From: Zoroaster sp. YZ-2022
Lineage: Eukaryota; Echinodermata; Asteroidea; Forcipulatida; Zoroasteridae
Assembly: GCA_029582265.1 (NCBI GenBank)
Contig: CM055816.1
Location: 95,940,809-96,004,808, forward strand
Length of the DNA stretch: 64,000 nt
Direction of reading: 5' to 3'
A model generated the notes under the pieces. That model was not told where the DNA came from, made no database searches, and saw only the letters and a program-made list of their open reading frames with translations. Numbering within the stretch: position 1 is the stretch's first letter; every line of letters starts with the position of its first letter. The translations under genes were made by a program, and so were the position numbers. This document shows, piece after piece, positions 35,196 to 46,581 of this stretch.

Positions 35196-36680
35196 AGGTG
35201 TTCGGGTATGTACCCGAAACACCTATTGTTTTTGTTCGGTTTTTTAGGTGTTCGGGTATGCGCCCGAAACACCTATTGTTATTGTTCGTTTTTTTTTTTT
35301 TTTTTCTTTTTCTTCTCCTTCTTCTTCTTCTTCTTTTCCGGATCGATTGTCTACAAAAAAACACATACTTGGAAACTTCATATGAACTTGAAACTTGGCA
35401 CATACTTAGAACATAACACGTAGATGAAACATAATTTGTGACGTCATTATTAGGTCATCAGATATCGAATTTCGATCAATCATACTTTATTAGTTAAAAC
35501 GTTTTGATTACGTTGCAAATGAAAGACTACACGGCTTTTTCAACGCTAAAAAGTGCGCCCTCTGTTGGTGAATGTAAATCAGCTCTGGTCGTGCTCATTA
35601 TGTATGCACGTAATTTGGTGAATGTAATCAGCTCTGGTCGTGCTAATTATGTATGCACGTAAAATCATATCTCAACAACCACAACAGGTAAATTGACAGT
35701 TTTTGCACCATTGTACAGATTGTTAATTGTCAAAATTATTTACACAAAGGTGACCCCAATTTGACCTTACTTCCTGTCCAAACCGGAAGTCAAAGTTTAA
35801 TGTTTAAAAATCATATCTCCACAACCACAAGAGGTAAATTGAAATTTTTGTATCATTGTATAGATTGTTAATTGTCAAAAATATTTACACAAAGGTGACC
35901 CCAATTTGACCTTACTTCCTGTCCAAACCGGAAGTCAAAGTTTAATGTTTAAAAATCATATCTCCACAACCACAAGAGGTAAATTGACATTTTTGTATCA
36001 TTGTATAGATTGTTAATTGTCAAAAATATTTACACAAAGGTGACCCCATTTGACCTTACTTCCTGTCCAAACCGGAAGTCAAAGTTTAATATTTAAAAAA
36101 TCATATCTCAACAACCACAACAGGTAAATTCAGTTTTTGCGCCATTGTACAGATTGTTAATTGTCAAAAATATTTACACAAAGGTGACTAATTTGACCTT
36201 ACTTCCTGTCCAAACCGGAAGTCAAAGTTTAATATTAAAAAATCATATCTCAACAACCACAAGAAGTAAATTAAAAAATTTGTACCATTGTACAGATCGT
36301 TAATTGTCAAAATATATTTATACCCAATTTGACCTTTACTTCCTGTCCAAACAGGAAGTCAAAATTTAATATTTAAAAAAATCATATCTCAACAACCACA
36401 AAAGGTAAATTCACAGTTTTTGCACCATTGTACAGATAGTTAATTATCAAAAGTATTTACAAAAACATGACCGCAATTTGACCTTTACTTCCTGTCCAAA
36501 CCGGAAGTTAAAGTTTAATATTAAAATAATTTCTAAATTCAGTATTGTATTGTATTCAAATAAACTTCTCGCGAGAACTTCAACAGACGTTAACATTTGA
36601 CTTCTCCAACACTTCGAATTGATGACGTAACCATTTTAACTTCAACCGAACACCTTGTTTTTGTTGTGACAAAAACTTAT
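35196..36680 (+). mobile_element. Helitron-like (HINE-type) non-autonomous element A
   Basis: The 5' end is a hairpin, AGGTGTTCGGG-TATGTA-CCCGAAACACCT (35,196-35,224), duplicated at 35,246-35,274 and followed by a T/CTT-rich tract. The 3' end has the inverted CCGAACACCT (36,646-36,655) and then a hairpin (GTTTTTGTTGTGACAAAAAC, 36,657-36,676). Subterminal inverted repeats plus a 3' hairpin plus central tandem repeats is the plan described for Helentron-derived non-autonomous elements. No replicase or helicase gene is present. Confidence 0.65.
35663..36525 (+). repeat. Tandem array of six ~139-146-bp units in element A
   Basis: AATCATATCTCAACAACCAC-type unit starts fall at about 35,663, 35,809, 35,954, 36,099, 36,241 and 36,380. 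Each unit ends with TTCCTGTCCAAACCGGAAGT, whose CCGGAAGT could match ETS-type sites. Copies differ by scattered changes. Confidence 0.88.
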
Positions 36681-36681
36681 T

Positions 36682-39600
36682 AGGTGTTCGAGCTACAGCG
36701 CGAGCACCTATTGTTATTGTTCGTTTTTTTTTTTTTTTTCTTCTCCTTCTTCTCCGGATAGACTGTCTACAAAAAACACATACTTTCAAACTTCACATGA
36801 ACTTGAAACTTGGCATATACTTAGAACTTAACACGTAGATGAAACAGAATTTGTGAGGTCATGATTAGGTCATCAGATATCGAATTACGATAATTCAAAG
36901 TTTAATCATTAAAAAAATCATATCAAGGGCTCTGAAAAATCAATAAAATTACTGATTTAGTCGGGGAAAAATATGTCGTTTATCATGAGTGTAAAGAGTG
37001 TGTGAAATATGTGACATTAGAGACGAGGATATGTTTGAGTTTGATATTTATTTTTACTAAAACACGACATTTTGTAAAAAAAGAACACTTTTCTTGAAAA
37101 TGTACGTGCAATATGTTATTTCAACCACGTCCGCAATACTCAATCGAGTGGGCGGGGCATATAAAACAGGCCGGCCGGCGGAACGGTAAGTCTATATGTC
37201 GCCCTCAATCGGCAGAAACAGATTCTGAAATATCGAACATTTTAGCAAGTGCTACGCTTATTATATTTCCCGATTTACTCAGAAAGAAATTGTATTTTTA
37301 TGAAAATAAGAGTGTGAAATATGTGATATTACTGATGAATTCGTGCCAGGGAGTGTAAAATTGGATCGCCAACATAGTCATAAAGGGTAGGTATCTTGAA
37401 TTTAATTGTTAAGAGGATTTCCTGTATTTATCTTCGTATTTTTTATACAAGAAAAGCCATTTTTTAAGCGTTGGGTTGGCTGGTAGTTGCATTGTGCCTG
37501 TTTAGTGTTTAACTTAACGTTAACGTTAGTTATAGTACAATGTAAATGTGAACATGCATGTACACTGTACTTTGGACAGTAAACAACTCCCCTCTTTTCT
37601 AACAAAATATGAACAGATGTCACTAAAATGTATTTAGAAATAGAATGTAAATAAGGATAGGAAAATTCAGTTGTTTAGGTTATGGCAATTTTTCAGTTGA
37701 AATTTTATGCCATATTTTGTAATTTATGTTTTCTCCAAAAAATCTTCAGTTTGTGCACAAATTAATGTCAAGTAGTGATTGTTTACTGCACTTTCCCAAA
37801 TTTTTTTACCCTTCTTAGATACAAATCAACTTACATAGACAATTATTTCACAGGAAAAATGCACAATATTCATGACACACCTGCTCCCTGGGGAGGCCTC
37901 TCTCAGACATCTCTCACATGAAATTATGAGACTCGGCAATTTCCTTAAATACCTTTCTCTTTTGATGTGAGTTTCATGCAAGAAAATTTCTTTAATTTAT
38001 TACACATTGTCAAGAATAATTGTGTGCAATTTTGAAAACAACCAATGCCCTTTTCAATTTCAATGCTCCAGCTAGGGACCTACTCCAAAATTATACACTG
38101 TTTTCCCCATTCATATTATAAATTAGAACTTCTCTGAATTTTCAAATACTTTATTCTTGGTCCATGTACTTGTAAAACCTTACTATTTTGTACAGCATGT
38201 TCACTGTGATGTATTATTTTCCTCATTCACATAAATTACAACTTCTCTGAAATTTCAAATACTTTATTCTTGGTCCATGTACTTATAAAACTTTCCTGTT
38301 ATTTTTTACAGCATGTTGACTCCAATACATCATGGCTCACTAAGTTCCAGCCTACAGCACCCCGAGACAGCGTTGACACCACATCCAAATGCAGTACCGT
38401 AACTGTTCAAGTCATCAACAATCTTCAGTTTGTAGGTTACATGATGGTATGGTTTAACATCTTACGTTAACAGATCATTTGAGAATCCGTGCACAATTAA
38501 TGGAAGTGGTCTTCATTACTTGGTTTCGTTTGAATGTGCGTAAACTTTCACATTTTATAGATGTATGTTCATTTTAGTATAATTTTATAGATATTCATTA
38601 CATAAAATATGTACCAAATATTAAACTCTTAACATAAAAGTTATTTGCTTTTTCTATGCATCAGAACAGTGATTTTCATACTCGTGGGTAATGACAGCCT
38701 AATTCTTACTCTAGGCAGTTTTGCCACTAAACATTGAACAACACTTCTTTGCTCTGAGATGACAGCAACATCTCAAATGAAAGTTAGACACAGCATGTCC
38801 ATTCATAAGTCATCACAATAGCATCATTGCTTGACATAAATACCCAGATTGCTCTGAATTTGCTTTGTATCCATGTCAACCAATTATACTACAGGGATTT
38901 TGTACGAATGGACAAACAATTCATAACTTTTATTAGTAAAGTTCCAGTCTAATTACATTAATCCAGACTTCTTTAGTATTAAATGACAAACAATATCCAA
39001 CTACACTCAATCTTAACAGATTTAAAATACTGGCCAGTAACACAGCTTATCCAGATTATTCTCAGTTGAAACTTTTATTCAGTTAAAAATAGACATAGAC
39101 AAGTGGTTTTAGTAAAAGTTTCAATATTTTCAGCCCCAGGACTGACTAGTAAACAAAACTACACCCTTTTAGACATGAAACAAAAAATTTACAGTGCATA
39201 AAACACTATTAACATCACTGTTTCCATGACAATTGTTGATGTCAACGTTATGACATGTGTAATTGTGGCAAATACAGGTATATTTGTCAATGGCAGACTG
39301 TCATAGACAAATATATTGTCTCACCCTCAGCCCCATGCCAAAAATACTTAGACAATTTCCTTTGTGCATTTCCTTTACAGAATTACACAATCAAAATTCG
39401 TGGTTGTGCACACATTGTCCACATAATGTAGATGTATTTCGCCACATTGTAATGGATAATAAACAATACACATGCAAATAAGATATTGCAAACCAAAATT
39501 GTCAATGCCCCAATTCCAGACCTATTTAAAATGTATTTGTGTGCCTGTGTGCAAACAGTGTTCCTTTTATCACAAAATACACAATAGGGTTTCCATGCTC

Positions 39601-40956
39601 TCCCACTTCCATTCTTGTGTGAATACATGCCTGGAAATAAAACCACTATCGTCCAAGTTGTAACATGTTTTTATTTAATGATTGCTTTAAATTCCATGAT
39701 TAACATATAAATTGTTGTCATTGTTATGAACACAAATGACATAAAACCTACAAAATAGAAGTAACATTCGATTACCAAACATTTAAAGGCATGTACTCTC
39801 CCATCTTGTGACAAACAACTTAGTTTCTTCACCCAATTCAGGGCACCCTTATTTGTTAATCTTGTATCCCATAGTGTGAAAAGACCCATTTTCCAATTAG
39901 TTAACATGATTAACAACATATTTATCTACCTTTACAATCGTTTGCTTGGTTTTTGTTTAACTATTACCAAGTATGTTTACTTATATGACCTCCACATATT
40001 TATCTCCCGTTACAATCGTTCTCTTGTTTATTTATTATAAAAGTATTACCAAGTATGTTTACTTATATGTCCTCCCACATATTTATCTCCCGTAACAATC
40101 GTTTTCTTGTTTACTTATTATAAAAGTATTACCAAGTATGTTTACTTAGATGTCCTCCCACATATTTATCTACTGATACAATCGTTTCCTTGTTTCTAAA
40201 GTATTACCAAGTATGTTTACTTAGATGTCCTCCCACATATTTATCTACTGATACAATCGTTTTCTTGTTTCTAAAGTATTACCAAGTATGTTTACTTAGA
40301 TGTCCTCCCACATATTTATCTACTGACACAATCGTTTTCTTGTTTCTAAAGTAATACAAGTATGTTTACTTATATGTTCTCCCACTTCAAAACTTGTTTT
40401 ATTTGTTCATTTTACTTATTTCAACAACAGTTTCATTATATTTATCTCACATTTTACTCAACAATAAAACAGTAATACACTAACAAACTATTTTGTCTAA
40501 AAAAAAAAAACTAGAAAATATCATTGTCTCAGCCTTCTCATAACTTCACATTAAATTTACAATGATCACACCTGCATTGTTATTACAATGTGTTTGCCAT
40601 GGAAATAAAAGCATTTACCTACTTAATCACAAATACATTATTTGTCTCTGAAATTTAACGTGTGATTTCCCTTAACTAACATTAACCATGATACCTGGTC
40701 ACAAGCACTTCAACGTCACATTAATTAACCCCCCCCCCAAAAAAAAATAAAAAAAATAAATAAAAAAAACTACAAAAAAAAAAAAAAAAATCACAATTTT
40801 CACATTATTGTACAGTTATTTTGTGGCAATTTCAAAATATGTTACACTGAAATAAACTTCTGACAACAAAATTACCAGATTACAATTGGTGCATATATCA
40901 TTTACATGCAAATCCCGAACACCTAGAGTTTGTCAAGACAAACTCTGAATCTCTAG
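36682..40956 (+). mobile_element. Helitron-like element B, possibly with ~4 kb of captured sequence
   Basis: A new 5' hairpin (AGGTGTTCGAGC...GAGCACCT, 36,682-36,709) and T-rich/CTT tract start directly behind element A. The next matching 3' end is CCGAACACCT at 40,915, a 22-base palindrome at 40,925-40,946 and CTAG at 40,953-40,956. If these belong together the element spans 4.3 kb. The interior holds no array of the ~145-bp unit but does hold a 62-85-bp array and an exon-like piece at 38,310-38,440 (after 'tttttacag'). They could instead be two truncated elements. Confidence 0.4.
39920..40390 (+). repeat. Short tandem array (~62-85-bp units)
   Basis: About six units built on CACATATTTATCT...ACAATCGTTTTCTTGTTT...ATTACCAAGTATGTTTACTT. 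Later units are shorter because a 'tatttattataaa' segment is missing. It is not CRISPR-like: spacing is uniform and there are no unique spacers. Confidence 0.85.
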
Positions 40957-41755
40957 TATCTAGTTTTTTTTCTTCTTCTTTTCCGGATAGATTGTCTACA
41001 AAAAATACATACTTGCAAACTTCACATGAACTTCAAACTTGGCATATACTTAGAACTTAACACGTAGATGAAACAGAATTTGTGACGTCATGATTAGGTC
41101 ATCAGATATCGAATTACGATAAATCAAAGTTTAATATTTAAAAAAATCATATCTCAACAACCACAAGAGGTAAATTCAAAATGTTTGTACCATTGTACAG
41201 ATCGTTAATTGTCCAAAAATATTTACAAAAAGGTGACCCCAATTTGACCTTACTTCCTGTCCAAACCGGAAGTCAAACTTTAATATTTAAAAAAATCATA
41301 TCTCAACAACCACAAGAGGTAAATTTAAAATTTTTGTACCATTGTACAGATCGTTAATTGTCAAAAAATATTTATAAAAAGGTGACCCCAATTTGACCTT
41401 ACTTCCTGTCCAAACCGGAAGTCAAAGTTTAATATTTAAAAAATTCCTATCTCAACAACCACAAGAGGTAAATTGAAATTTGTTGCGCCATTGTATAGAT
41501 TGTTAATTAGAGAAACATGTTAACACAAAGATGACCCCAATTTGACCTTACTTCCTGTCCAAACCGGAAGTCAAATTTTAATATTAAAAATAATCATATC
41601 TCAACAACCACAACAGGTAAATTCACAGTTTTTGCACCATTGTACAGATTGTTAATTGTCAAAAATATTTACAAAAACATTCTGACGTCATCATCACTAC
41701 CCTGACAAAATCCGAACACCTATGTGTTTGTCATATGACAAACACTTAAGTCTAG
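40957..41755 (+). mobile_element. Helitron-like element C (5'-truncated) with clear 3' end
   Basis: The body starts with the CTT tract and 'TTCCGGATAGATTGTCTAC' as in A and B. Four ~149-bp tandem units follow (starts ~41,145, 41,294, 41,442, 41,592). The 3' end is CCGAACACCT (41,712-41,721), a perfect 22-base palindrome (41,724-41,745), six bases, then CTAG (41,752-41,755) before T. A hairpin shortly before CTAG|T is the textbook Helitron 3' end. Confidence 0.75.
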
Positions 41756-41759
41756 TTTA

Positions 41760-42800
41760 CTCTTATATTTGTAATATTGCTGAATGTGAAAGTTTCAGAT
41801 TTTTAAAACTGGACATCTTATATTTACTCAAGAAGCGGCTGATCACCCTACATGAATTTAAGAAAGAACTCTTTTACACTAATTAGTACTCTTTCAGATA
41901 ACTCTGTAATATTGTATGTTTTGCAATATGAAATTTAAGAAAGAAAACTCTTTCCCCATATTTAAATTATTTCAAAGATTTACTTGGTGAAATTTTCAGC
42001 TTTGTGTGGAATTTAAGAAAGAGAACTCTTTCCTGAATTCAACTTATTTGACTTGGGAAATGTTAATTATAGAGAATTACCGATGCTTTCTCTGTCTTAT
42101 TTTACAGTATGATTGATGTTTCCGACAATGTTGTACCAATTTGTACACATTTACTCTCTTAAAAAAAGACAACTCTCTCCTAAATTCAAACAGAACATTA
42201 TTTCACTTAAAATGTCAGTAATGTTAATTATAGAGAATTACCAATGCTATGCTTTCTCTATTTTATCTTACAGTATGATTGCTGTTTCCGATAATGTTGT
42301 ACATTTACAGCTTTGTGTGGAATTTAAGAAAGAGAACTCTTTCCTAAATTGAAACAGAAAATTATTTCACTTAAAATGTCAGTAATGGAGAATTACCAAT
42401 GCTATGCCTTATGTCACAGAAAGTAAGCAGTGCTATACATGCATGTAATTCTTGTAATATGAAATGTTAAGAATTACCAATGCTTTTTCTATCTTGTTAA
42501 AAAGTATAACATGTTTGTGTGGAATTTAAGAAAGCGAACTCTTTCCTAATTTCAAACAGAAAATAAACAGTGCTATACATGTAATATGAAATGTTGATTA
42601 TAAAGAATTACCAATGCTTTCTCTATCTTATTGTACAGAATGATTGCCGTTTCCGATAATGTTGGAATAGTTTGTACTTTCAGTTGGTGAAATATAAGAA
42701 AGAGAACTCTTTCCTAAATTCAAATTATTTGACTTGGGAAATGTTAATTATAGAGAATTACCAATGCTATGCTTTTTTTTATATCTTGTTAAAAGTATTG
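41760..42800 (+). repeat. Imperfect tandem array (AAAGAGAACTCTTTCCTAAAT family)
   Basis: Units with AAGAAAGAGAACTCTTTCCT recur near 41,860, 41,940, 42,014, 42,162, 42,327, 42,528 and 42,689. They alternate with 'AGAGAATTACCAATGCT' and 'TACAGTATGATTGCTGTTTC'. Unit length is uneven (about 75-200 bp). No gene. Confidence 0.8.
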
Positions 42801-43019
42801 TATTACAGTATAATTGTTATGTTTTTGCTAATTTGTTGTTAAAAATTGTACATTTTAAACATTATTTACTTGGTATGTATGTTAACCCTCATTTCATCTT
42901 GTTTCTCTATTTCAGGTACGTAACCCTCCTTGAAAAAACCAAGAACAGACCAATAATTTATTTCAACTGCAACTCAAAAGGAATGATAAAATAGAACAAA
43001 TAAATCTGTAAAATATATT

Positions 43020-43193
43020 GATGTAAAAGATTGCTGTTGGTGTTAAAATTATATTTAACAAATCATACTTGAATAGCTTCATGTACAGTCGTTCTTTTGT
43101 CTGTCTTCGTACGTTGTTGTCCCTCCCTTTCTACCCCTTAAGGAATATAAAATAATAATAATTAATTAAAAACACTACAAAAGGTATGAGAAC
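43020..43193 (-). repeat. Inverted repeat arm, paired with 45,981-46,152
   Basis: The minus strand reads GTTCTCATACCTTTTGTA...AAAGAACGACTGTACATGAA...CACCAACAGCAATC. The plus strand at 45,981-46,152 reads almost the same. A part also recurs at ~53,350-53,430. The adjoining 42,940-43,000 piece (AGAACAGACCAATAATTTAT) recurs directly at 53,046. These look like rearranged parts of one element. Confidence 0.8.
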
Positions 43194-43594
43194 AAGCGTT
43201 ATTCTTTTTCAAGCAAGCAAATAACTGTACTTTTTAATTCAACTTCAACTGATCACGTACGTTCAATTTGAATTGTTTAACATGTTCAAAGTTTTAACAA
43301 CAAACTTAAAGACTGAAAACTTTTAATGTATGGAAATTTCTCAAAAATGTTTTTCTCAACATTGTAACTTATAAAACAACTATTTTTTTATTCAAAGGGG
43401 TCCACGTTCATACTAAACTTGATTTCAAATTAACAATTAAATCATTAAATTAGTTATGTCCTTTAGTGTCTGTAATAGAAGAACTATCTTCAAAAATACA
43501 ACAACAACATATGGCAAATTGATAATACTTATTTGCAGATGAATGAACTAAAATAATCGTCTTCTAACCTTTGCGTTCTGTTCAAAGTGTTCAA

Positions 43595-44840
43595 TTAAAC
43601 AAGCCCATTTAATTCCATGACATCGTTCACGACATGAAACGGAGAATTCGAGTTTCTATCGTAGAAAGTGTCAACAATGTTCATAGGTTCAGAGTTTCTA
43701 TCGTAGAAAGTGTCAACAATGTTCATAGGTTCAGAGTTCCATTCATTCCGAATATCAGTTATGATAGAGTACACGTCCTCGTCCATTCCATCGTAAGCTT
43801 CAACACCAACATGATGTGCTACTGCGCCAAACACAGCACAAACATGGCTCGGCTGAATGTATTGTTCTGCTTCTTCGAAGTGCTCATCCACGAAATCTTC
43901 AAGGTAGTACTCAGGAGTCTCGCCGTAAAACAGACACTCGTGATCCCACTGCCTTGGCCAATCAAACTCACACCCTTCGCAAGGTAGACTCTGTTGAACT
44001 GCATAACTTATTCTGATGATGTGATCCGTGACGAATTTTGTCATCACTTGTTTCACATTCTCCTCGCCCTCCATGTCGTGCTCTTCATCATCTGCAACAG
44101 GTAGACAATACCATTCAGTTAATCAACAGTTAACATCTTTGTTAATCAGCTAAACTTGAAAGATGGCTTTAGTGATGGCGGTACTCTGTTGTTTGAGCTG
44201 ACCCCACTGCTCCACGGTGAGATTAATTCCCCTCTTGCCAGCAAGCAATTTGTTTCTGCTGGGATTTAAATAGTACTCTCTTATGTTAATGTAGGTGCGA
44301 CCCTTGAAACGCTTGACAACAGCATATCGCTCACCTCCGATTTGAAATCGCACCGCCTTCCTGTCGTTCTCCTCCTGTTGTTCATCCGGTGGAAAGTACA
44401 GCTTGCGCTTGACTCCTGCCTTCCCTTTTACATTCTCTGGGAGATTAGCTCCTACTCTAGGGGTTGATGCTTCGGTGTCAGCAGCTAATCCCTTGTTAAT
44501 TGTTCAACAGCAGACACCAAACATCAACAGTGGGTGGATGTGGCTGCAACATCCGTTGCTCACGCAGATAAGTCGATGAACTGGGCAGATCCCACGAGGT
44601 CTCTCGTGTGAGCTTGTTGTAGAAAAGGCTCTTGCCATGTGTCACACTCTGGGCTTCGCACCACCCAGCATCTATCATGTCGGGAGGAATGAGCTTTCCT
44701 CCTCGATGCGTGCCCCTATCGGTCGGTGGTGGTGGTGTGCCGGGGCCGGAGTCGACGGCAACGCCATCGCGCCAGGTGCGGGAACCACAGGTGTGGGCAT
44801 CGGGGTCGATACAGGCTCACCGTTCATGTTAAGGCTCAAG
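43595..44840 (-). pseudogene. WW-domain / PC4-like gene of the Polinton-like element (frameshifted)
   Basis: The minus-strand ATG at 44,827 starts a proline/histidine-rich leader. After a frame break near 44,705 comes a WW-like domain (GWCEAQ...LFYNKLTRETSWDLP, 44,650-44,570). After another break comes a PC4/Sub1 coactivator domain (RYAVVKRFKGRTYINIREYY and GKRGINLTVEQWGQLK, 44,335-44,190), a single-stranded-DNA-binding fold. A short possible intron (acceptor 'tgttgcag' at ~44,098) leads to an acidic segment with a CEGCEFDWPRQWDHECLF Cys/His patch and a directly repeated SEPMNIVDTFYDRN unit near the end. A TATA-containing cassette lies ~125 bp upstream. A role in transcription or ssDNA handling is inference. 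Breaks suggest a dead copy. Confidence 0.7.
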
Positions 44841-44904
44841 TATTGTCGTTTGTCGACTGTTCACAATACAAGTAGCGTATACGAGCAACAATGCAATGTT
44901 CTTG

Positions 44905-45083
44905 ATGAAAATATTGGCGAAAATATGAGAGTTTGAATTAAAATTTCCGTCTTTTATACTCTACCATCCTTCGCGTCGCCGAAACATCCAATCACAAAGA
45001 GTGTGTGGTTGCTCCATAAACAATGCGCAAACATTCAACCAATCAACGATGTCCATTCTATTTTAAAACACGACATACCTTAT
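44905..45083 (-). promoter_or_regulatory. Promoter cassette 1, copy upstream of the WW/PC4 gene
   Basis: About 180 bp, over 85% alike by eye to 55,258-55,443 in the same orientation. On the minus strand it contains GATTGGTTGAATGTTTGCGC (an inverted CCAAT), TTTATGGAGCAACCACACAC, GATTGGATGTTTCGGCGACG (a second CCAAT), and TATAAAAG at 44,958-44,951. The TATA is ~125 bp before the gene's ATG. It precedes unrelated coding regions in its two copies, which supports a promoter role. Confidence 0.7.
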
Positions 45084-45328
45084 ACGTTCCACAGTATTTT
45101 GTGAGAGTCAACACGCGCGCGACTGCACAAACTGACTGCACACAAACTTTGGCAAGCAATTGCCCGAATTCGGAAGATTGCTCCTCAATTGCTCCTCAAC
45201 GCGCGCGCCCGCGCCCTTAGCCCAAATTTGTGTGCAGCATCTTGAGCAGGTTTGTGGCTGTGGTTGTGTGCAGTTTTGTGTGGAGGGAGTCACGCGCGCG
45301 CGCGCGCCCGCGCCCTTAGCCCAAATTT
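45084..45328. repeat. GC-rich subterminal repeats of T2
   Basis: CGCGCCCTTAGCCCAAATTT followed by GTGTGCAGCATCTTGA and TTTGTGGCTGTGG is present twice (~45,211 and ~45,309), separated by a (CG)n tract. The second copy forms the left arm of the T2 hairpin. The first has GCAGG where the second has CCCCG. Confidence 0.8.
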
Positions 45329-45455
45329 GTGTGCAGCATCTTGACCCCGTTTGTGGCTGTGGTTGTGTGCAGTTTTTGTGCCGAATTCCGAATTCCGAAC
45401 AAACTGCACACAACCACAGCCACAAATGGGGTCAAGATGCTCCACACATACTACT
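45329..45455 (-). repeat. Terminus T2: terminal hairpin ending CATACTACT
   Basis: Arms 45,329-45,375 and 45,401-45,447 pair at 45 of 47 positions by my count, around a 25-base loop with a GAATTCCGAATTCCG repeat. The end (minus strand) reads AGTAGTATGTGTG, identical to T1 and T3. Right of it begins the 454-bp dispersed repeat. Stem sequence is unlike that of T1 or T3. Confidence 0.82.
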
Positions 45456-45909
45456 AGCCATATTACTTAGAAAAACCCAAAGTACGAACTATCGTTGTCT
45501 CCGTCAGCAGCCATGTTTGTCCAAGTTTTACCAAAGCACGATGGGAAAAAGGTAAAAAGGCGCAAAAGTCATCGATTTAATTTTTTAACCAAAATCTGAA
45601 AAAGGGGAGGAGTTTATTAATCCATTTGTAATAAACAATTTTATAAAATATCAATGTATCGTTTTGAAATGTATCGTTTTGAAATGAATAAATTGTAAGT
45701 GATCATTCACAGCTGGCCAAGCAATAGTTAATAATACTATCAATTATGAAAATCATAAAATATGATTAACGAATAAATAAATGAATGAATGAAATTACTG
45801 TCAGTATCGCGCGCACAGTATCGATTCTACTGTTAAAACGTTATTTATTACATTTCATTAACAGAGGGCGCTATTAATTAATTATGCTTGTCAGTTTTCT
45901 CCTTTAAAG
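45456..45909 (+). repeat. 454-bp dispersed repeat, copy 2
   Basis: Near-identical to 27,129-27,574. It starts exactly where terminus T2 ends and stops where promoter cassette 2 begins. It therefore represents pre-existing DNA next to which virus-like element ends are now joined. Confidence 0.85.
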
Positions 45910-45985
45910 CTCCTCCCCGCATTACTTTCTGGCTACAATCATTCTGTTTCACAGAAGTATAAAATCCACCCCCGGCGTAAGTTCT
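45910..45985 (+). promoter_or_regulatory. Promoter cassette 2, plus-strand copy
   Basis: CTCCCCGCATTACTTTCTGG, then CACAGAAGTATAAAATCCAC and CCCCGGCGT. The minus strand at 50,612-50,550 has the same series (CTCCCGCATTGCACTTTCTGG, GTATAAAATCCACCCC). A TATA box is at 45,958. No open gene follows on the plus strand here, so this copy seems orphaned. Confidence 0.65.
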
Positions 45986-46119
45986 CATACCTTTTGTAAT
46001 GTTTTAATTTTTTAATATTCCTTAAGGGGAAGTAGAAAGGGAGGACAACAACGTACGAAGACAGACAAAAGAACGACTGTACATGAAGTTATTCAAGTAT
46101 GATTTGTTAAATTAATTTT

Positions 46120-46549
46120 AACACCAACAGCAATCTTTGACATCAATATATTTACAGATGGTTTTTATATTGGTTTTAAATTGGAAAACATTTGATGAAC
46201 TGAAAACATTAAGTATTATTATTATTATTATTATTTTAAATTCTAACAACATGGGCCTTTAGAACATTTTTTGGTATTTGTTAAATTTTAATTTAACACC
46301 AACCGCAATCTTGACATCAATATATTAACAGATGGTTTTATATTGGGTTTTTAATTAAAAACATTTGATAAACTGAAAACATTAAGTATTATTATTATTG
46401 TTATTTTTAAATTCTAACAAATTGGCCTTTAGAACATTTTTTATTGTTAAATTAAATTTTAACACCAAAGCAATCTTTTGACATCAATATATTTACAGAT
46501 GGTTTTATATTGGTTTTAAATTGGAAAACATTTGATGAACTGAAAACAT

Positions 46550-46581
<32 letters not shown>

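Noticed and set aside
35178..35423. Frames with poly-F or poly-R runs
   Set aside because: They come from the T/CTT-rich tract of the Helitron-like 5' ends.
39920..40390. CRISPR-like array
   Set aside because: Units are contiguous degenerate repeats without unique spacers, in a eukaryotic context.
45108..45555. 105- and 131-codon frames across terminus T2
   Set aside because: They run through both arms of the hairpin and the GC repeats, in opposite strands at once.
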